From Sediminibacterium ginsengisoli (GTDB lineage Bacteria > Bacteroidota > Bacteroidia > Chitinophagales > Chitinophagaceae), in NCBI GenBank assembly GCA_945860335.1, contig CAMAQW010000052.1:1-10678 (forward strand): a stretch of 10,678 nt of DNA, read 5' to 3'. Both the position numbers and the translations under genes were made by a program. Position 1 is the first letter of the stretch; each line of letters opens with the position of its first letter. Shown in pieces: positions 1 to 6,866 of this stretch. A model generated the notes under the pieces. The model saw nothing but the letters and a program-made list of their open reading frames with translations. It was not told where the DNA came from and made no database searches.

Positions 1-1556
1 CCCTTAGGAACCATTTTTATGACTGGTACAATCATTTCTTCTAAACTTATCCCCCCATGTTGAAAAGTATTTTTATAATAGCCTACAAAGTGGTTGTAAT
101 TATTGGGATAACATAAAAATCCATCTTCCTTTGCAAACACATAACTAGAATTTACAGTGGGTACCGGAAGCCCTGCTTTTGTAGGATCTTTAAATGCTAA
201 AACATCTTTTGCATCATAGTCTAAATTGCGGCCATGCTTGTAGCGTAAATTAGCCGTGGTTTGTTTGTCACCTACAATTTTATTAGGGGTATTTACACGC
301 ACACTTCCATGGTCTGTGGCGAGTACAATTTTAATTTTTTTATCGGCAATTTTTTTAAGCGCTTGAAATAAGGGACTATGTTCAAACCAGCTTTTGGTAA
401 GGCTTCGGTAACTAGACTCATCACTAGCCAGTTCTTTTAAAACTTCCATTTCAGTTCTAGCATGACTTAGCATGTCCACAAAATTGTATACAATTACACT
501 GAGGTCGTTTTGCAATAAATTGTGCATGTTAGCAAGCAGCTGTTGGGCATCGGCATGATTCACAATTTTATGATAGCCTACGCGCAAATCATCTTTTTTT
601 AATTTCGTAAGATGTGCCCGCATAAATGTTTCTTCATGCAAATTTTTACTCCCTTCATCATCGTCATTTTTCCACGCTTCTTTAAACTTTTTTTCGATGT
701 CTATTGGAAGCATCCCGGAAAAAATAGCATTTCTACAATAATGGGTAGCGGTAGGTAAAATGGAGTAAAAAGTATCTTCCTCGAGTACCCTAAAATATTC
801 TTGAAAAATAGGTTGGATTGCTTTCCACTGGTCAAAACGTAAATTATCAATTAAAATAAAAAAAGTACTCGTTCCTTTCTCTACATGCGGTAGTACTTTA
901 AACTGCAAAAGTTGATGGCTCATAATGGGTGCATGAGCTGCACCTGGCGCTACCCAGCTCTCATAATTTTTGCTGATGTATTTAAAAAACGCGGCGTTGG
1001 CTTCTTTTTTTTGTGCTTGTAAAATTTCACGCATTTCTGGACTATCCGATTTCTCCATTTCAAGTTCCCAGTACACCAGTTTTTTATAAATTTCCATCCA
1101 CTCATGAAAGTCCGGATTTTCCTGAAGCTGCATAAATAGTTTGGTAAACTCTTGTTGGTAGGCGGCCGTGGTACTTGCAGCAACCAGGTCTTTTTTGTCC
1201 ATTATTTTTTTAAGACTCAGGAGAACCTGATTGGGATTCACGGGCTTAATCAGGTAATCGCTAATTTGCCTTCCAATGGCCTCATTCATGAGGTTTTCAG
1301 TTTCGTTTTTTGTAATGAGTACCACAGGTAAATGCGGGTGGTCTATTTTAATGCGGCTCAGGGTTTCAAGGCCACTAATACCAGGCATGGTTTCGTCTAA
1401 AAGAACCACGTCAATGGCATTTGATTCCAAATATTCTATGGCGTCATATCCATTGGTAAACGTAACTACTTCATAACCCTTTTGTGTTAAAAAGATTTGT
1501 TGTGATTGCAAGCTATCTACTTCATCATCAACCCATAAGATCCTTCCTAATTGCAT
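1..1556 (-). CDS. porX: PorX: response regulator with PglZ/alkaline phosphatase-like effector domain, 3' end cut by window
   Basis: Cytoplasmic response regulator that, with the sensor kinase PorY, controls the type IX secretion system in Bacteroidota. My reverse-strand translation gives 518 uninterrupted codons from the ATG at 1556 to the window edge; the family is about this long, so only a few C-terminal residues are missing. Residues 1-120 are a receiver domain with acidic pair D10/D11, phospho-acceptor D54 (in VLLDETMPG), T82 and K104. A helical linker covers about 125-225. Residues 230 to the end are a PglZ/alkaline phosphatase-type domain with a full candidate metal set: D237, nucleophile T271 (in PTATHYCRN), D361, H365, D415, H416 and H500. 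The P. gingivalis homologue is reported to be a zinc phosphodiesterase acting on oligonucleotides. All key residues look intact, so I expect an active protein. It is divergent from the HD gene at 1676. Confidence 0.93.
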   Translation of the reverse strand, partial: MQLGRILWVDDEVDSLQSQQIFLTQKGYEVVTFTNGYDAIEYLESNAIDVVLLDETMPGISGLETLSRIKIDHPHLPVVLITKNETENLMNEAIGRQISDYLIKPVNPNQVLLSLKKIMDKKDLVAASTTAAYQQEFTKLFMQLQENPDFHEWMEIYKKLVYWELEMEKSDSPEMREILQAQKKEANAAFFKYISKNYESWVAPGAAHAPIMSHQLLQFKVLPHVEKGTSTFFILIDNLRFDQWKAIQPIFQEYFRVLEEDTFYSILPTATHYCRNAIFSGMLPIDIEKKFKEAWKNDDDEGSKNLHEETFMRAHLTKLKKDDLRVGYHKIVNHADAQQLLANMHNLLQNDLSVIVYNFVDMLSHARTEMEVLKELASDESSYRSLTKSWFEHSPLFQALKKIADKKIKIVLATDHGSVRVNTPNKIVGDKQTTANLRYKHGRNLDYDAKDVLAFKDPTKAGLPVPTVNSSYVFAKEDGFLCYPNNYNHFVGYYKNTFQHGGISLEEMIVPVIKMVPK

Positions 1557-1588
1557 CAATTGTAGGTATTTAGTTAAAAAACGCTCCG

Positions 1589-1596
1589 TAAATCTA
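1589..1596 (-). promoter_or_regulatory. Possible -7 promoter element for porX
   Basis: On the minus strand this reads TAGATTTA, one base off the Bacteroidota -7 consensus TAnnTTTG, and lies about 30 bases upstream of the porX ATG. No good -33 TTTG lies at the expected distance; TTCG about 16 bases upstream is the nearest candidate. The element is AT-rich and could be chance. Confidence 0.3.
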
Positions 1597-1604
1597 TTTC
1601 ATTC

Positions 1605-1634
1605 TTTGCTATCGAACTTCTATTTGTATTTTCG
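1605..1634 (+). promoter_or_regulatory. Likely promoter of the HD-lpxD block (-33 and -7 elements)
   Basis: TTTG at 1605-1608 and TATTTTCG at 1627-1634 are separated by 18 bases, matching the Bacteroidota housekeeping promoter layout (TTTG, 17-23 bases, TAnnTTTG) except for one base in the -7 box. The -7 box ends 41 bases before the ATG of the HD gene. It overlaps the upstream region of divergent porX, so the two promoters share about 120 bases and may influence each other. Confidence 0.55.
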
Positions 1635-1654
1635 CAGCAGCCATTAAGTGGCGG

Positions 1655-1670
1655 TTTAACAATTTAACAA
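1655..1670 (+). repeat. Tandem 8-base direct repeat in the HD gene leader
   Basis: TTTAACAA occurs twice back to back (1655-1662 and 1663-1670), ending 5 bases before the ATG at 1676. It takes the place where a Shine-Dalgarno sequence would sit. A closely similar AATTTAACA is found at the same distance before lpxC (4004-4012). Function unknown; it may be an AT-rich initiation enhancer or chance. Confidence 0.5.
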
Positions 1671-1675
1671 CAGGC

Positions 1676-2890
1676 ATGGTAGCACCAAAAAGAAAAATCA
1701 TCAACGATCCGGTGTACGGATTTATCACCATCAATCACCCCCTGATTTTTTCAATTCTGGCCCATCCTTATTACCAAAGATTAAGAAGGATTACACAAAT
1801 GGCCATGGGTCAACTGGTGTATCCGGGCGCCGTGCATACCAGATTTCATCATTCATTAGGCGCTTACCATTTAATGGGAAACGCAGTCAATGAATTAAGA
1901 AGCAAAGGCACTGAAATTACCGAAGAAGAAGAGATCGCAGTGAAGGCTGCTATTTTATTACATGATATTGGACATGGGCCTTATTCGCATGCGCTCGAAC
2001 ATGTGGTTGTAAAAGGCGTACACCACGAAGCACTCTCGCTTCAAATTATGCACGAAATGAACGCGGCATTTGATGGTCAACTCACCCTTGCCATACAAAT
2101 TTTTACGGGCGCTTACCATAAACCTTTTTTACACCAACTCATTAGTGGACAGCTCGACGTAGACCGTATGGACTACCTCAGTAGAGATAGCTTTTTTTGT
2201 GGCGTGAGCGAAGGCGTAATTGGTTACGACCGAATTTTAAAAATGCTCGTCGTGGTAGATGGTCAACTCATGATTGAAGAAAAAGGAATTTATTCGGTCG
2301 AAAAATTTTTAGTGGCCCGCCGTCAAATGTACTGGCAAGTATACCTGCATAAAACAGTTTTATCTGCCGAAAAAATGATGGTTAAAATTTTAGAACGTGC
2401 GCGCAGTTTGTATACAAGTTCCGATCCTGCCATGCAAACACAGTCGGCACTGGATTATTTTTTAGGTGCATTTACTGGTGTTATGGATTCATTTGCACTA
2501 GCCCAGTTTTGCGCGTTAGATGACCATGATATTATGCATGCCATAAAGCGTTGGAGTGCACATCCAGACAAGGTTTTGTCACTTTTATGTAGCCGTTTTT
2601 TAACACGTAAACTATACAAAACAACCATTCAATCGGAACCTTTTTTAGCCGCAACTATTGCCGCTAAACAAAAAGAAAGTGTCGACGCATTTGAATTAGA
2701 CCCTTCCGAGGTTGACTATGTTTGTTTCACCGGAGAAGCCACCAATACACTCTACCAAACCAAAGACGAACGCATTAATATTTTATTTAAAGATGGAAGC
2801 ATCAAAGACATTTCATTAATTGACAATGCCCTGATCCATCAAAATTTATCTGCGGCTGTCAAAAAAAATTACATTTGTCAACTACTATAA
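1676..2890 (+). CDS. HD-domain metal-dependent phosphohydrolase (COG1078/dNTPase-like)
   Basis: A 404-residue cytoplasmic protein of the HD superfamily, related to deoxynucleoside triphosphate triphosphohydrolases and SAMHD1-like enzymes. The ligand set is visible: H59 in RFHHSLG, H96-D97 in LLHDIGHGPYSH, and D163 in LDVDRMDYLSRDS. The N-terminal pattern (NDPVYGFI, then QRLRRITQ) is typical of COG1078. The C-terminal part, about 230-404, is family-specific and I cannot assign a substrate from it. The ATG at 1676 is chosen because the conserved NDPVYGFI motif follows at once and a promoter sits upstream. It stops 9 bases before lpxD, so the two are probably co-transcribed. As I recall, an HD gene beside lpxD is common in Bacteroidota, but its link to lipid A is not explained. 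It may hydrolyse dNTPs or another phosphorylated nucleotide; the general class is secure, the substrate is not. Confidence 0.88.
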   Translation: MVAPKRKIINDPVYGFITINHPLIFSILAHPYYQRLRRITQMAMGQLVYPGAVHTRFHHSLGAYHLMGNAVNELRSKGTEITEEEEIAVKAAILLHDIGHGPYSHALEHVVVKGVHHEALSLQIMHEMNAAFDGQLTLAIQIFTGAYHKPFLHQLISGQLDVDRMDYLSRDSFFCGVSEGVIGYDRILKMLVVVDGQLMIEEKGIYSVEKFLVARRQMYWQVYLHKTVLSAEKMMVKILERARSLYTSSDPAMQTQSALDYFLGAFTGVMDSFALAQFCALDDHDIMHAIKRWSAHPDKVLSLLCSRFLTRKLYKTTIQSEPFLAATIAAKQKESVDAFELDPSEVDYVCFTGEATNTLYQTKDERINILFKDGSIKDISLIDNALIHQNLSAAVKKNYICQLL

Positions 2891-2899
2891 TTTTCTAGT

Positions 2900-3949
2900 A
2901 TGCAATTTACTGCGCAACAAATCGCTTTAATCGTTTCAGGTACCATCGAAGGTAATCCAGACACCACTGTAAGTTCATTTGGAAAAATAGAAGAAGCCAC
3001 AGCTGGGCAACTTTCTTTTTTAGCCAACCCTAAATACAACGACTATTTATACACCACAAAAGCGTCGCTTATTATTGTAAGTGAAAGCTTGCAATTACAA
3101 AAGAACATAACTGCAACCCTGATTCGTGTAAAAGATGCATATACTGCATTTGCGACCCTTTTAACAACCTACCAAAATTTAAAAGCACAACAAAAAAAGG
3201 GGATTGAAACACCAAGCCATATTGCTTCAACGGCCACACTTGGCGACGATATTTATATTGGCGCATTTGCATACGTTGGTGAAAAAGTAAACATTGGCAA
3301 TAACACCAAAATTTATCCGGGCGTTTACATAGCAGAAAATGTGCGCATTGGAAATAATACCACCATTCATGCGGGTGTAAAAATTTATGAAGATTGCGTG
3401 ATTGGAAATGACGTGATTATTCATGCAGGAACTGTTATTGGAAGTGATGGCTTTGGCTTTGCACCTCAACCCGATGGGAGCTACCAAAAAGTACCTCAAA
3501 TAGGTAATGTAATTATTGAAGACCAGGTAGAAATTGGGGCAAACACCACCATTGATAGGGCCACCATGGGTTCCACTATCATTAAAAAGGGCGTAAAACT
3601 CGATAACCTCATTCAAATAGCCCATAATGTAGAAATAGGAAGCCAAACAGTGATTGCCGCTCAAACCGGCATAAGTGGTAGCACCAAACTGGGCCAAAAA
3701 ATCATGATTGGCGGTCAGGCAGGCATTGCCGGACACTTAACCATTGCAGATGGGGTTAAAATAGCCGGCGGGGCTGGCGTCACCAAAAACCTAGAGGGCG
3801 AAGGAAAATCATACGCAGGCTTCCCGGCCGAAGACGCCAAACAGTCATTAAAAACCCAGGTTTACACCAGACAACTCCCAGAATTGGAAAAAAGGGTTAA
3901 AGAATTGGAAAAATTAGTGGCAGAATTGGTTCAAAAAGAGCCTAAATAG
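2900..3949 (+). CDS. lpxD: UDP-3-O-(3-hydroxyacyl)glucosamine N-acyltransferase
   Basis: Third step of lipid A synthesis: transfers a 3-hydroxyacyl chain from ACP to the 2-amino group of UDP-3-O-acylglucosamine, in the cytoplasm at the inner membrane. Residues 1-100 form the N-terminal uridine-binding domain (LSFLANPKY at 38-46). Residues 104-310 are hexapeptide repeats ([IV]G..-type) that fold as a left-handed beta helix, and the protein should be a trimer. H242 in IQIAHNVEIG is the expected catalytic base (H239 in E. coli). The GSDGFGF segment at 181-187 is characteristic of LpxD and separates it from LpxA. The tail, about 325-347, is strongly charged with leucine spacing (LPELEKRVKELEKLV) and suits a short helix or coiled coil. 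Length 349 is normal. It lies 9 bases after the HD gene. Confidence 0.97.
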   Translation: MQFTAQQIALIVSGTIEGNPDTTVSSFGKIEEATAGQLSFLANPKYNDYLYTTKASLIIVSESLQLQKNITATLIRVKDAYTAFATLLTTYQNLKAQQKKGIETPSHIASTATLGDDIYIGAFAYVGEKVNIGNNTKIYPGVYIAENVRIGNNTTIHAGVKIYEDCVIGNDVIIHAGTVIGSDGFGFAPQPDGSYQKVPQIGNVIIEDQVEIGANTTIDRATMGSTIIKKGVKLDNLIQIAHNVEIGSQTVIAAQTGISGSTKLGQKIMIGGQAGIAGHLTIADGVKIAGGAGVTKNLEGEGKSYAGFPAEDAKQSLKTQVYTRQLPELEKRVKELEKLVAELVQKEPK

Positions 3950-3958
3950 ACCAAAACA

Positions 3959-3971
3959 GTGGTTTAACCAC
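3959..3971. promoter_or_regulatory. Palindrome in the lpxC promoter region, possible operator
   Basis: GTGGTT-T-AACCAC is a perfect inverted repeat with 6-base arms and a one-base centre, lying in the 70-base lpxD-lpxC gap. Its last base is 10 bases upstream of the -7 box at 3982, so it covers the region where a -33 element would be. A one-base loop makes an RNA hairpin unlikely as its main role; the position fits a dimeric DNA-binding protein. No regulator is known to me. Confidence 0.4.
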
Positions 3972-3981
3972 CCATAAATCA

Positions 3982-3989
3982 TATTTTTG
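3982..3989 (+). promoter_or_regulatory. Likely internal promoter (-7 box) for lpxC-fabZ
   Basis: TATTTTTG is an exact match to the Bacteroidota -7 consensus TAnnTTTG and lies 30 bases before the lpxC-fabZ ATG. The -33 element is weak, with only TTTA at 3963-3966 nearby. The 70-base gap here is much longer than the others in the block, which supports a second transcription start for lpxC, lpxA and the genes after them. Confidence 0.5.
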
Positions 3990-4019
3990 TGTTAGATTTT
4001 TCGAATTTAACACTCTAGC

Positions 4020-5426
4020 ATGGATCAACATTTTAACCCAGACAAGCAACATACCCTAGCAAGCTCTATTGGTATCAGCGGAACTGGATTACATACAGGC
4101 GCACTTGTAGACATGACCCTTAAACCTGCCAACCCAGGTTTTGGATTCCAATTTCAAAGAACCGACCTAGCAGGGGAGCCCATTATCAAGGCCGACTGTG
4201 ATTTGGTAACAGACACAAGCCGTGGTACCACCCTTCAAGTTGGAGATGCAAAAATTAGCACGGTAGAACACATTTTAGCAGCACTTGTGGGCATGGGTGT
4301 AGACAATGTACTCATCCAAGTAAATGGTCCAGAGATTCCAATTATAGATGGTAGCTCAGCTCCCTTTATTGAGCTTATTGATCAAGCGGGTGTACTAGAA
4401 CAAGATGCAACCAAACAGTGGTATAGCATTGATGAAAATATTTTTCATTACGACGAAGAGAAGCGGGTAGAAATGGTTTTATTACCGGCACTTGATTATC
4501 AAATTACAACACTTATCGATTTTAATAGTCCGGTATTAGGAACACAACACGCAGGCTTAAAAACCATCAAAGATTTTAGAACTGAAATTGCACCTTGCCG
4601 TACCTTTTGTTTTTTACACGAGCTAGAAGCCTTACTAGACAACGATTTAATCAAAGGTGGCGATATCAACAACGCCATTGTAGTAGTAGACAGGCCAGTA
4701 ACAGATAATGAAATGTCGAGGCTTGCAAAAGTATTCAAGCGCGAAAAAATTGAAGTCAAAAGCGAAGGCTATTTAAATAATTTAGAACTCCGTTTTCCAA
4801 ACGAACCTGCAAGACACAAACTACTTGATATTGTTGGTGATTTAGCACTCATTGGTTATCCAATTAAAGGAAGAATCATTGCCAACAGACCTGGCCATAG
4901 CAGTAACGTTGCTTTTGCTAAAAAAATAAAACAGTACATCAAAAAAAATAAACACGTTAAAGATGTGCCAGTTTATGACCCAACTATTCCGCCCGTATTA
5001 TCACTGGTACAAATAGAAAAAACACTACCCCACAGACATCCATTTTTACTGGTAGATAAAATCATTGAATTAACAGATACACACATCGTAGGCGTAAAAA
5101 ATGTTTCTTTCAACGAATGGTTTTTTCCGGGTCACTTTCCGGGCAACCCAGTAATGCCAGGTGTATTACAAATTGAAGCACTTGCACAAACAGGTGGTAT
5201 CTTATGCATTAACTCTATGCCGGAAGGACAATATGATACTTACTTTTTAAAAATAGACAATTGTAAATTCAAACAAATGGTAAGACCAGGTGATACGATG
5301 GTTTTAAAACTTGAATTTATAAATCCGATCAGAAGGGGCATCTGCGAAATGCGCGGTACTGTTTACGTTGGCGGCAAAGTAGCCACAGAAGCAGACCTTG
5401 TAGCGCAAGTCGTTAAAAGATCCTAA
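4020..5426 (+). CDS. lpxC-fabZ: Fused LpxC deacetylase / FabZ 3-hydroxyacyl-ACP dehydratase
   Basis: A two-domain enzyme of 468 residues. Residues 1 to about 305 are LpxC, the zinc UDP-3-O-acyl-GlcNAc deacetylase that commits the cell to lipid A synthesis. Zinc ligands are H84 (in STVEHILAAL), H266 and D270 (in RHKLLDIVGDL); H293 in GHSSN is the general acid-base residue, H265 in E. coli. After a lysine-rich linker (about 302-325), residues 326-468 are FabZ, which dehydrates 3-hydroxyacyl-ACP in fatty-acid elongation. It has the LPHRHPFLLVD motif, catalytic H372 in GHFPGNP and E386 in LQIEALAQ. Both active sites look complete. The fusion is the usual arrangement in Bacteroidota and places two enzymes near the same acyl-ACP branch point. 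It is 18 bases from lpxA. Confidence 0.97.
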   Translation: MDQHFNPDKQHTLASSIGISGTGLHTGALVDMTLKPANPGFGFQFQRTDLAGEPIIKADCDLVTDTSRGTTLQVGDAKISTVEHILAALVGMGVDNVLIQVNGPEIPIIDGSSAPFIELIDQAGVLEQDATKQWYSIDENIFHYDEEKRVEMVLLPALDYQITTLIDFNSPVLGTQHAGLKTIKDFRTEIAPCRTFCFLHELEALLDNDLIKGGDINNAIVVVDRPVTDNEMSRLAKVFKREKIEVKSEGYLNNLELRFPNEPARHKLLDIVGDLALIGYPIKGRIIANRPGHSSNVAFAKKIKQYIKKNKHVKDVPVYDPTIPPVLSLVQIEKTLPHRHPFLLVDKIIELTDTHIVGVKNVSFNEWFFPGHFPGNPVMPGVLQIEALAQTGGILCINSMPEGQYDTYFLKIDNCKFKQMVRPGDTMVLKLEFINPIRRGICEMRGTVYVGGKVATEADLVAQVVKRS

Positions 5427-5444
5427 GCACTTTAAATCAATCAA

Positions 5445-6242
5445 ATGACGCATCCGTATACTTACATAGACCCCAATGCAAAAGTAGCACCCAACGCAAA
5501 AATTGATCCATTCACCGTTATCCACGGTGATGTTCAAATTGGAGAAGGCACATGGATTGGCAGCAACGTAACCATCATGGATGGAACACGTATTGGAAAA
5601 AATTGTAGAATATTCCCTGGCGCCGTATTAGGTGCCGTTCCTCAAGATTTAAAATTTGACGGCGAAAAAACAACCGTAGAAATTGGAGACAACACCACCA
5701 TTCGTGAATTTGTAACCATCAACAGAGGTACCACCGATCGTTGGAAAACTAAAGTGGGAAATAACTGCTTAATTATGGCGTATTCGCACGTTGCACACGA
5801 TTGCGTTATTGGCGATAACTGTATTTTAAGTAACAGCGTTCAATTAGCGGGCCACGTTGTACTTGGTGATTGGGTTTGGATTGCAGGCGTGAGTGCGGTG
5901 CACCAGTTTGTAACCATTGGCCAGCATTCTTACATTGCAGGAGGTAGCCTTGTAAGTAAAGATGTACCCCCTTATATTAAAGCAGTGCGCAATCCTTTAA
6001 GTTACGGTGGCGTAAACAGTGTAGGTTTAAAACGCAGAGGTTTTGAACTAGAGCGCATCAATCATATTTTAGATCTCTACCGTATTATTTTTAACAAAGG
6101 ACTTAATACTACGCAAGCGCTAGAATTTATTGAAGAAGAATTGCCAGCTAGTGATGAGCGCGATGAAATTGTAACTTTTATTAGAGAAAGCGGACGCGGT
6201 ATTATTAAAAGATTTGTAAAAGGCGCAAGCGAAGAAGACTAA
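5445..6242 (+). CDS. lpxA: Acyl-ACP:UDP-N-acetylglucosamine O-acyltransferase
   Basis: First step of lipid A synthesis: moves a 3-hydroxyacyl chain from ACP to the 3-OH of UDP-GlcNAc, in the cytoplasm. Length 265 is typical (262 in E. coli). Residues 1 to about 185 are hexapeptide repeats of a left-handed beta helix, and the rest is the helical C-terminal domain with VGLKRRGFE at 193-201. H118 in HVAHDC matches the catalytic H125 of E. coli; H115, H137 (AGHV) and H153 (AVHQF) are also kept. G166 aligns with G173 of E. coli, the 'hydrocarbon ruler' position, where glycine allows long acyl chains and methionine limits them to C10. The LPS of this organism would then carry long 3-hydroxy acids at position 3, which is inference. 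Four bases separate it from the ABC gene. Confidence 0.97.
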   Translation: MTHPYTYIDPNAKVAPNAKIDPFTVIHGDVQIGEGTWIGSNVTIMDGTRIGKNCRIFPGAVLGAVPQDLKFDGEKTTVEIGDNTTIREFVTINRGTTDRWKTKVGNNCLIMAYSHVAHDCVIGDNCILSNSVQLAGHVVLGDWVWIAGVSAVHQFVTIGQHSYIAGGSLVSKDVPPYIKAVRNPLSYGGVNSVGLKRRGFELERINHILDLYRIIFNKGLNTTQALEFIEEELPASDERDEIVTFIRESGRGIIKRFVKGASEED

Positions 6243-6246
6243 TACC

Positions 6247-6864
6247 ATGCACATCCAACTCGAGCAAACAGGTAAAAAATACAATCGGGAATGGATTTTT
6301 CGCGGACTCTCCTATACGTTTACAGCAGGTAAAAAATATGCTATTACGGGACCCAATGGTTCCGGTAAAAGCACACTGCTACAAACAATTGCTGGTAGCA
6401 CCGTTTTATCGGAAGGAAACATCAAATACAGCACAGCTGGACAAGAACTAGCACCTGAAAATGCTTTTAAGAACCTTAGTATTTGTGCTCCTTACCTAAC
6501 ACTCATCGAAGAAATGACGGCACTGGAATTTTTAGCTTTTCATGAAAGCTTTAAATCATTTATGCCCGGTATAACACCCAGCCATATTTTAGAAATCATA
6601 GAACTAACATCTGCAGCCAATAAGCAAATCAGGTATTTTTCAAGTGGTATGAAACAGCGTATAAAATTAGCACAAGCTATTTTTTCAGATGTACCTGTTT
6701 TATTTTTAGATGAGCCTTGTACCAATTTAGATGAAACGGGATATACCCTTTACCAATCACTCATTCAAAACTATGCATCCCAAAAACTAGTTATAGTAAG
6801 CAGTAATGACAAAGCAGAATATCATTTTTGCGAACAAGTGATTGATATTAAAAACTATAAATAA
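6247..6864 (+). CDS. Orphan ABC-type ATPase subunit with atypical Q- and H-loops
   Basis: A stand-alone nucleotide-binding domain of 205 residues with no membrane segments. It has Walker A GPNGSGKST at 35-43, the signature FSSGMKQR at 131-138, and Walker B VLFLDEP at 151-157 followed by the D-loop CTNLDE, with catalytic E156 present. Two positions are unusual. The stretch where the Q-loop glutamine is expected reads CAPYLTLIEEMT (80-91), with no Gln. The switch histidine after the last strand is replaced: the segment is VIVSSND (182-188), with N187 where H is usual. No permease gene lies beside it, so its partner must be encoded elsewhere. It is tightly linked to lpxA (4 bases) and anmK (2 bases). 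A role in envelope or lipid traffic is only suggested by context; a CcmA-like or non-transport role is possible. Confidence 0.88.
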   Translation: MHIQLEQTGKKYNREWIFRGLSYTFTAGKKYAITGPNGSGKSTLLQTIAGSTVLSEGNIKYSTAGQELAPENAFKNLSICAPYLTLIEEMTALEFLAFHESFKSFMPGITPSHILEIIELTSAANKQIRYFSSGMKQRIKLAQAIFSDVPVLFLDEPCTNLDETGYTLYQSLIQNYASQKLVIVSSNDKAEYHFCEQVIDIKNYK

Positions 6865-6866
6865 GC

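Noticed and set aside
950..1476. Open frames on both strands inside 1-1556
   Set aside because: The minus-strand PorX frame runs unbroken through the whole stretch with all family residues, so the other frames (950-1183 and 1276-1476) are shadows.
3227..3736. Long minus-strand open frame (169 codons) inside lpxD
   Set aside because: It lies fully antisense to a secure lpxD. Its translation has no recognisable motif, and the periodic composition mirrors the hexapeptide repeats of the real gene.
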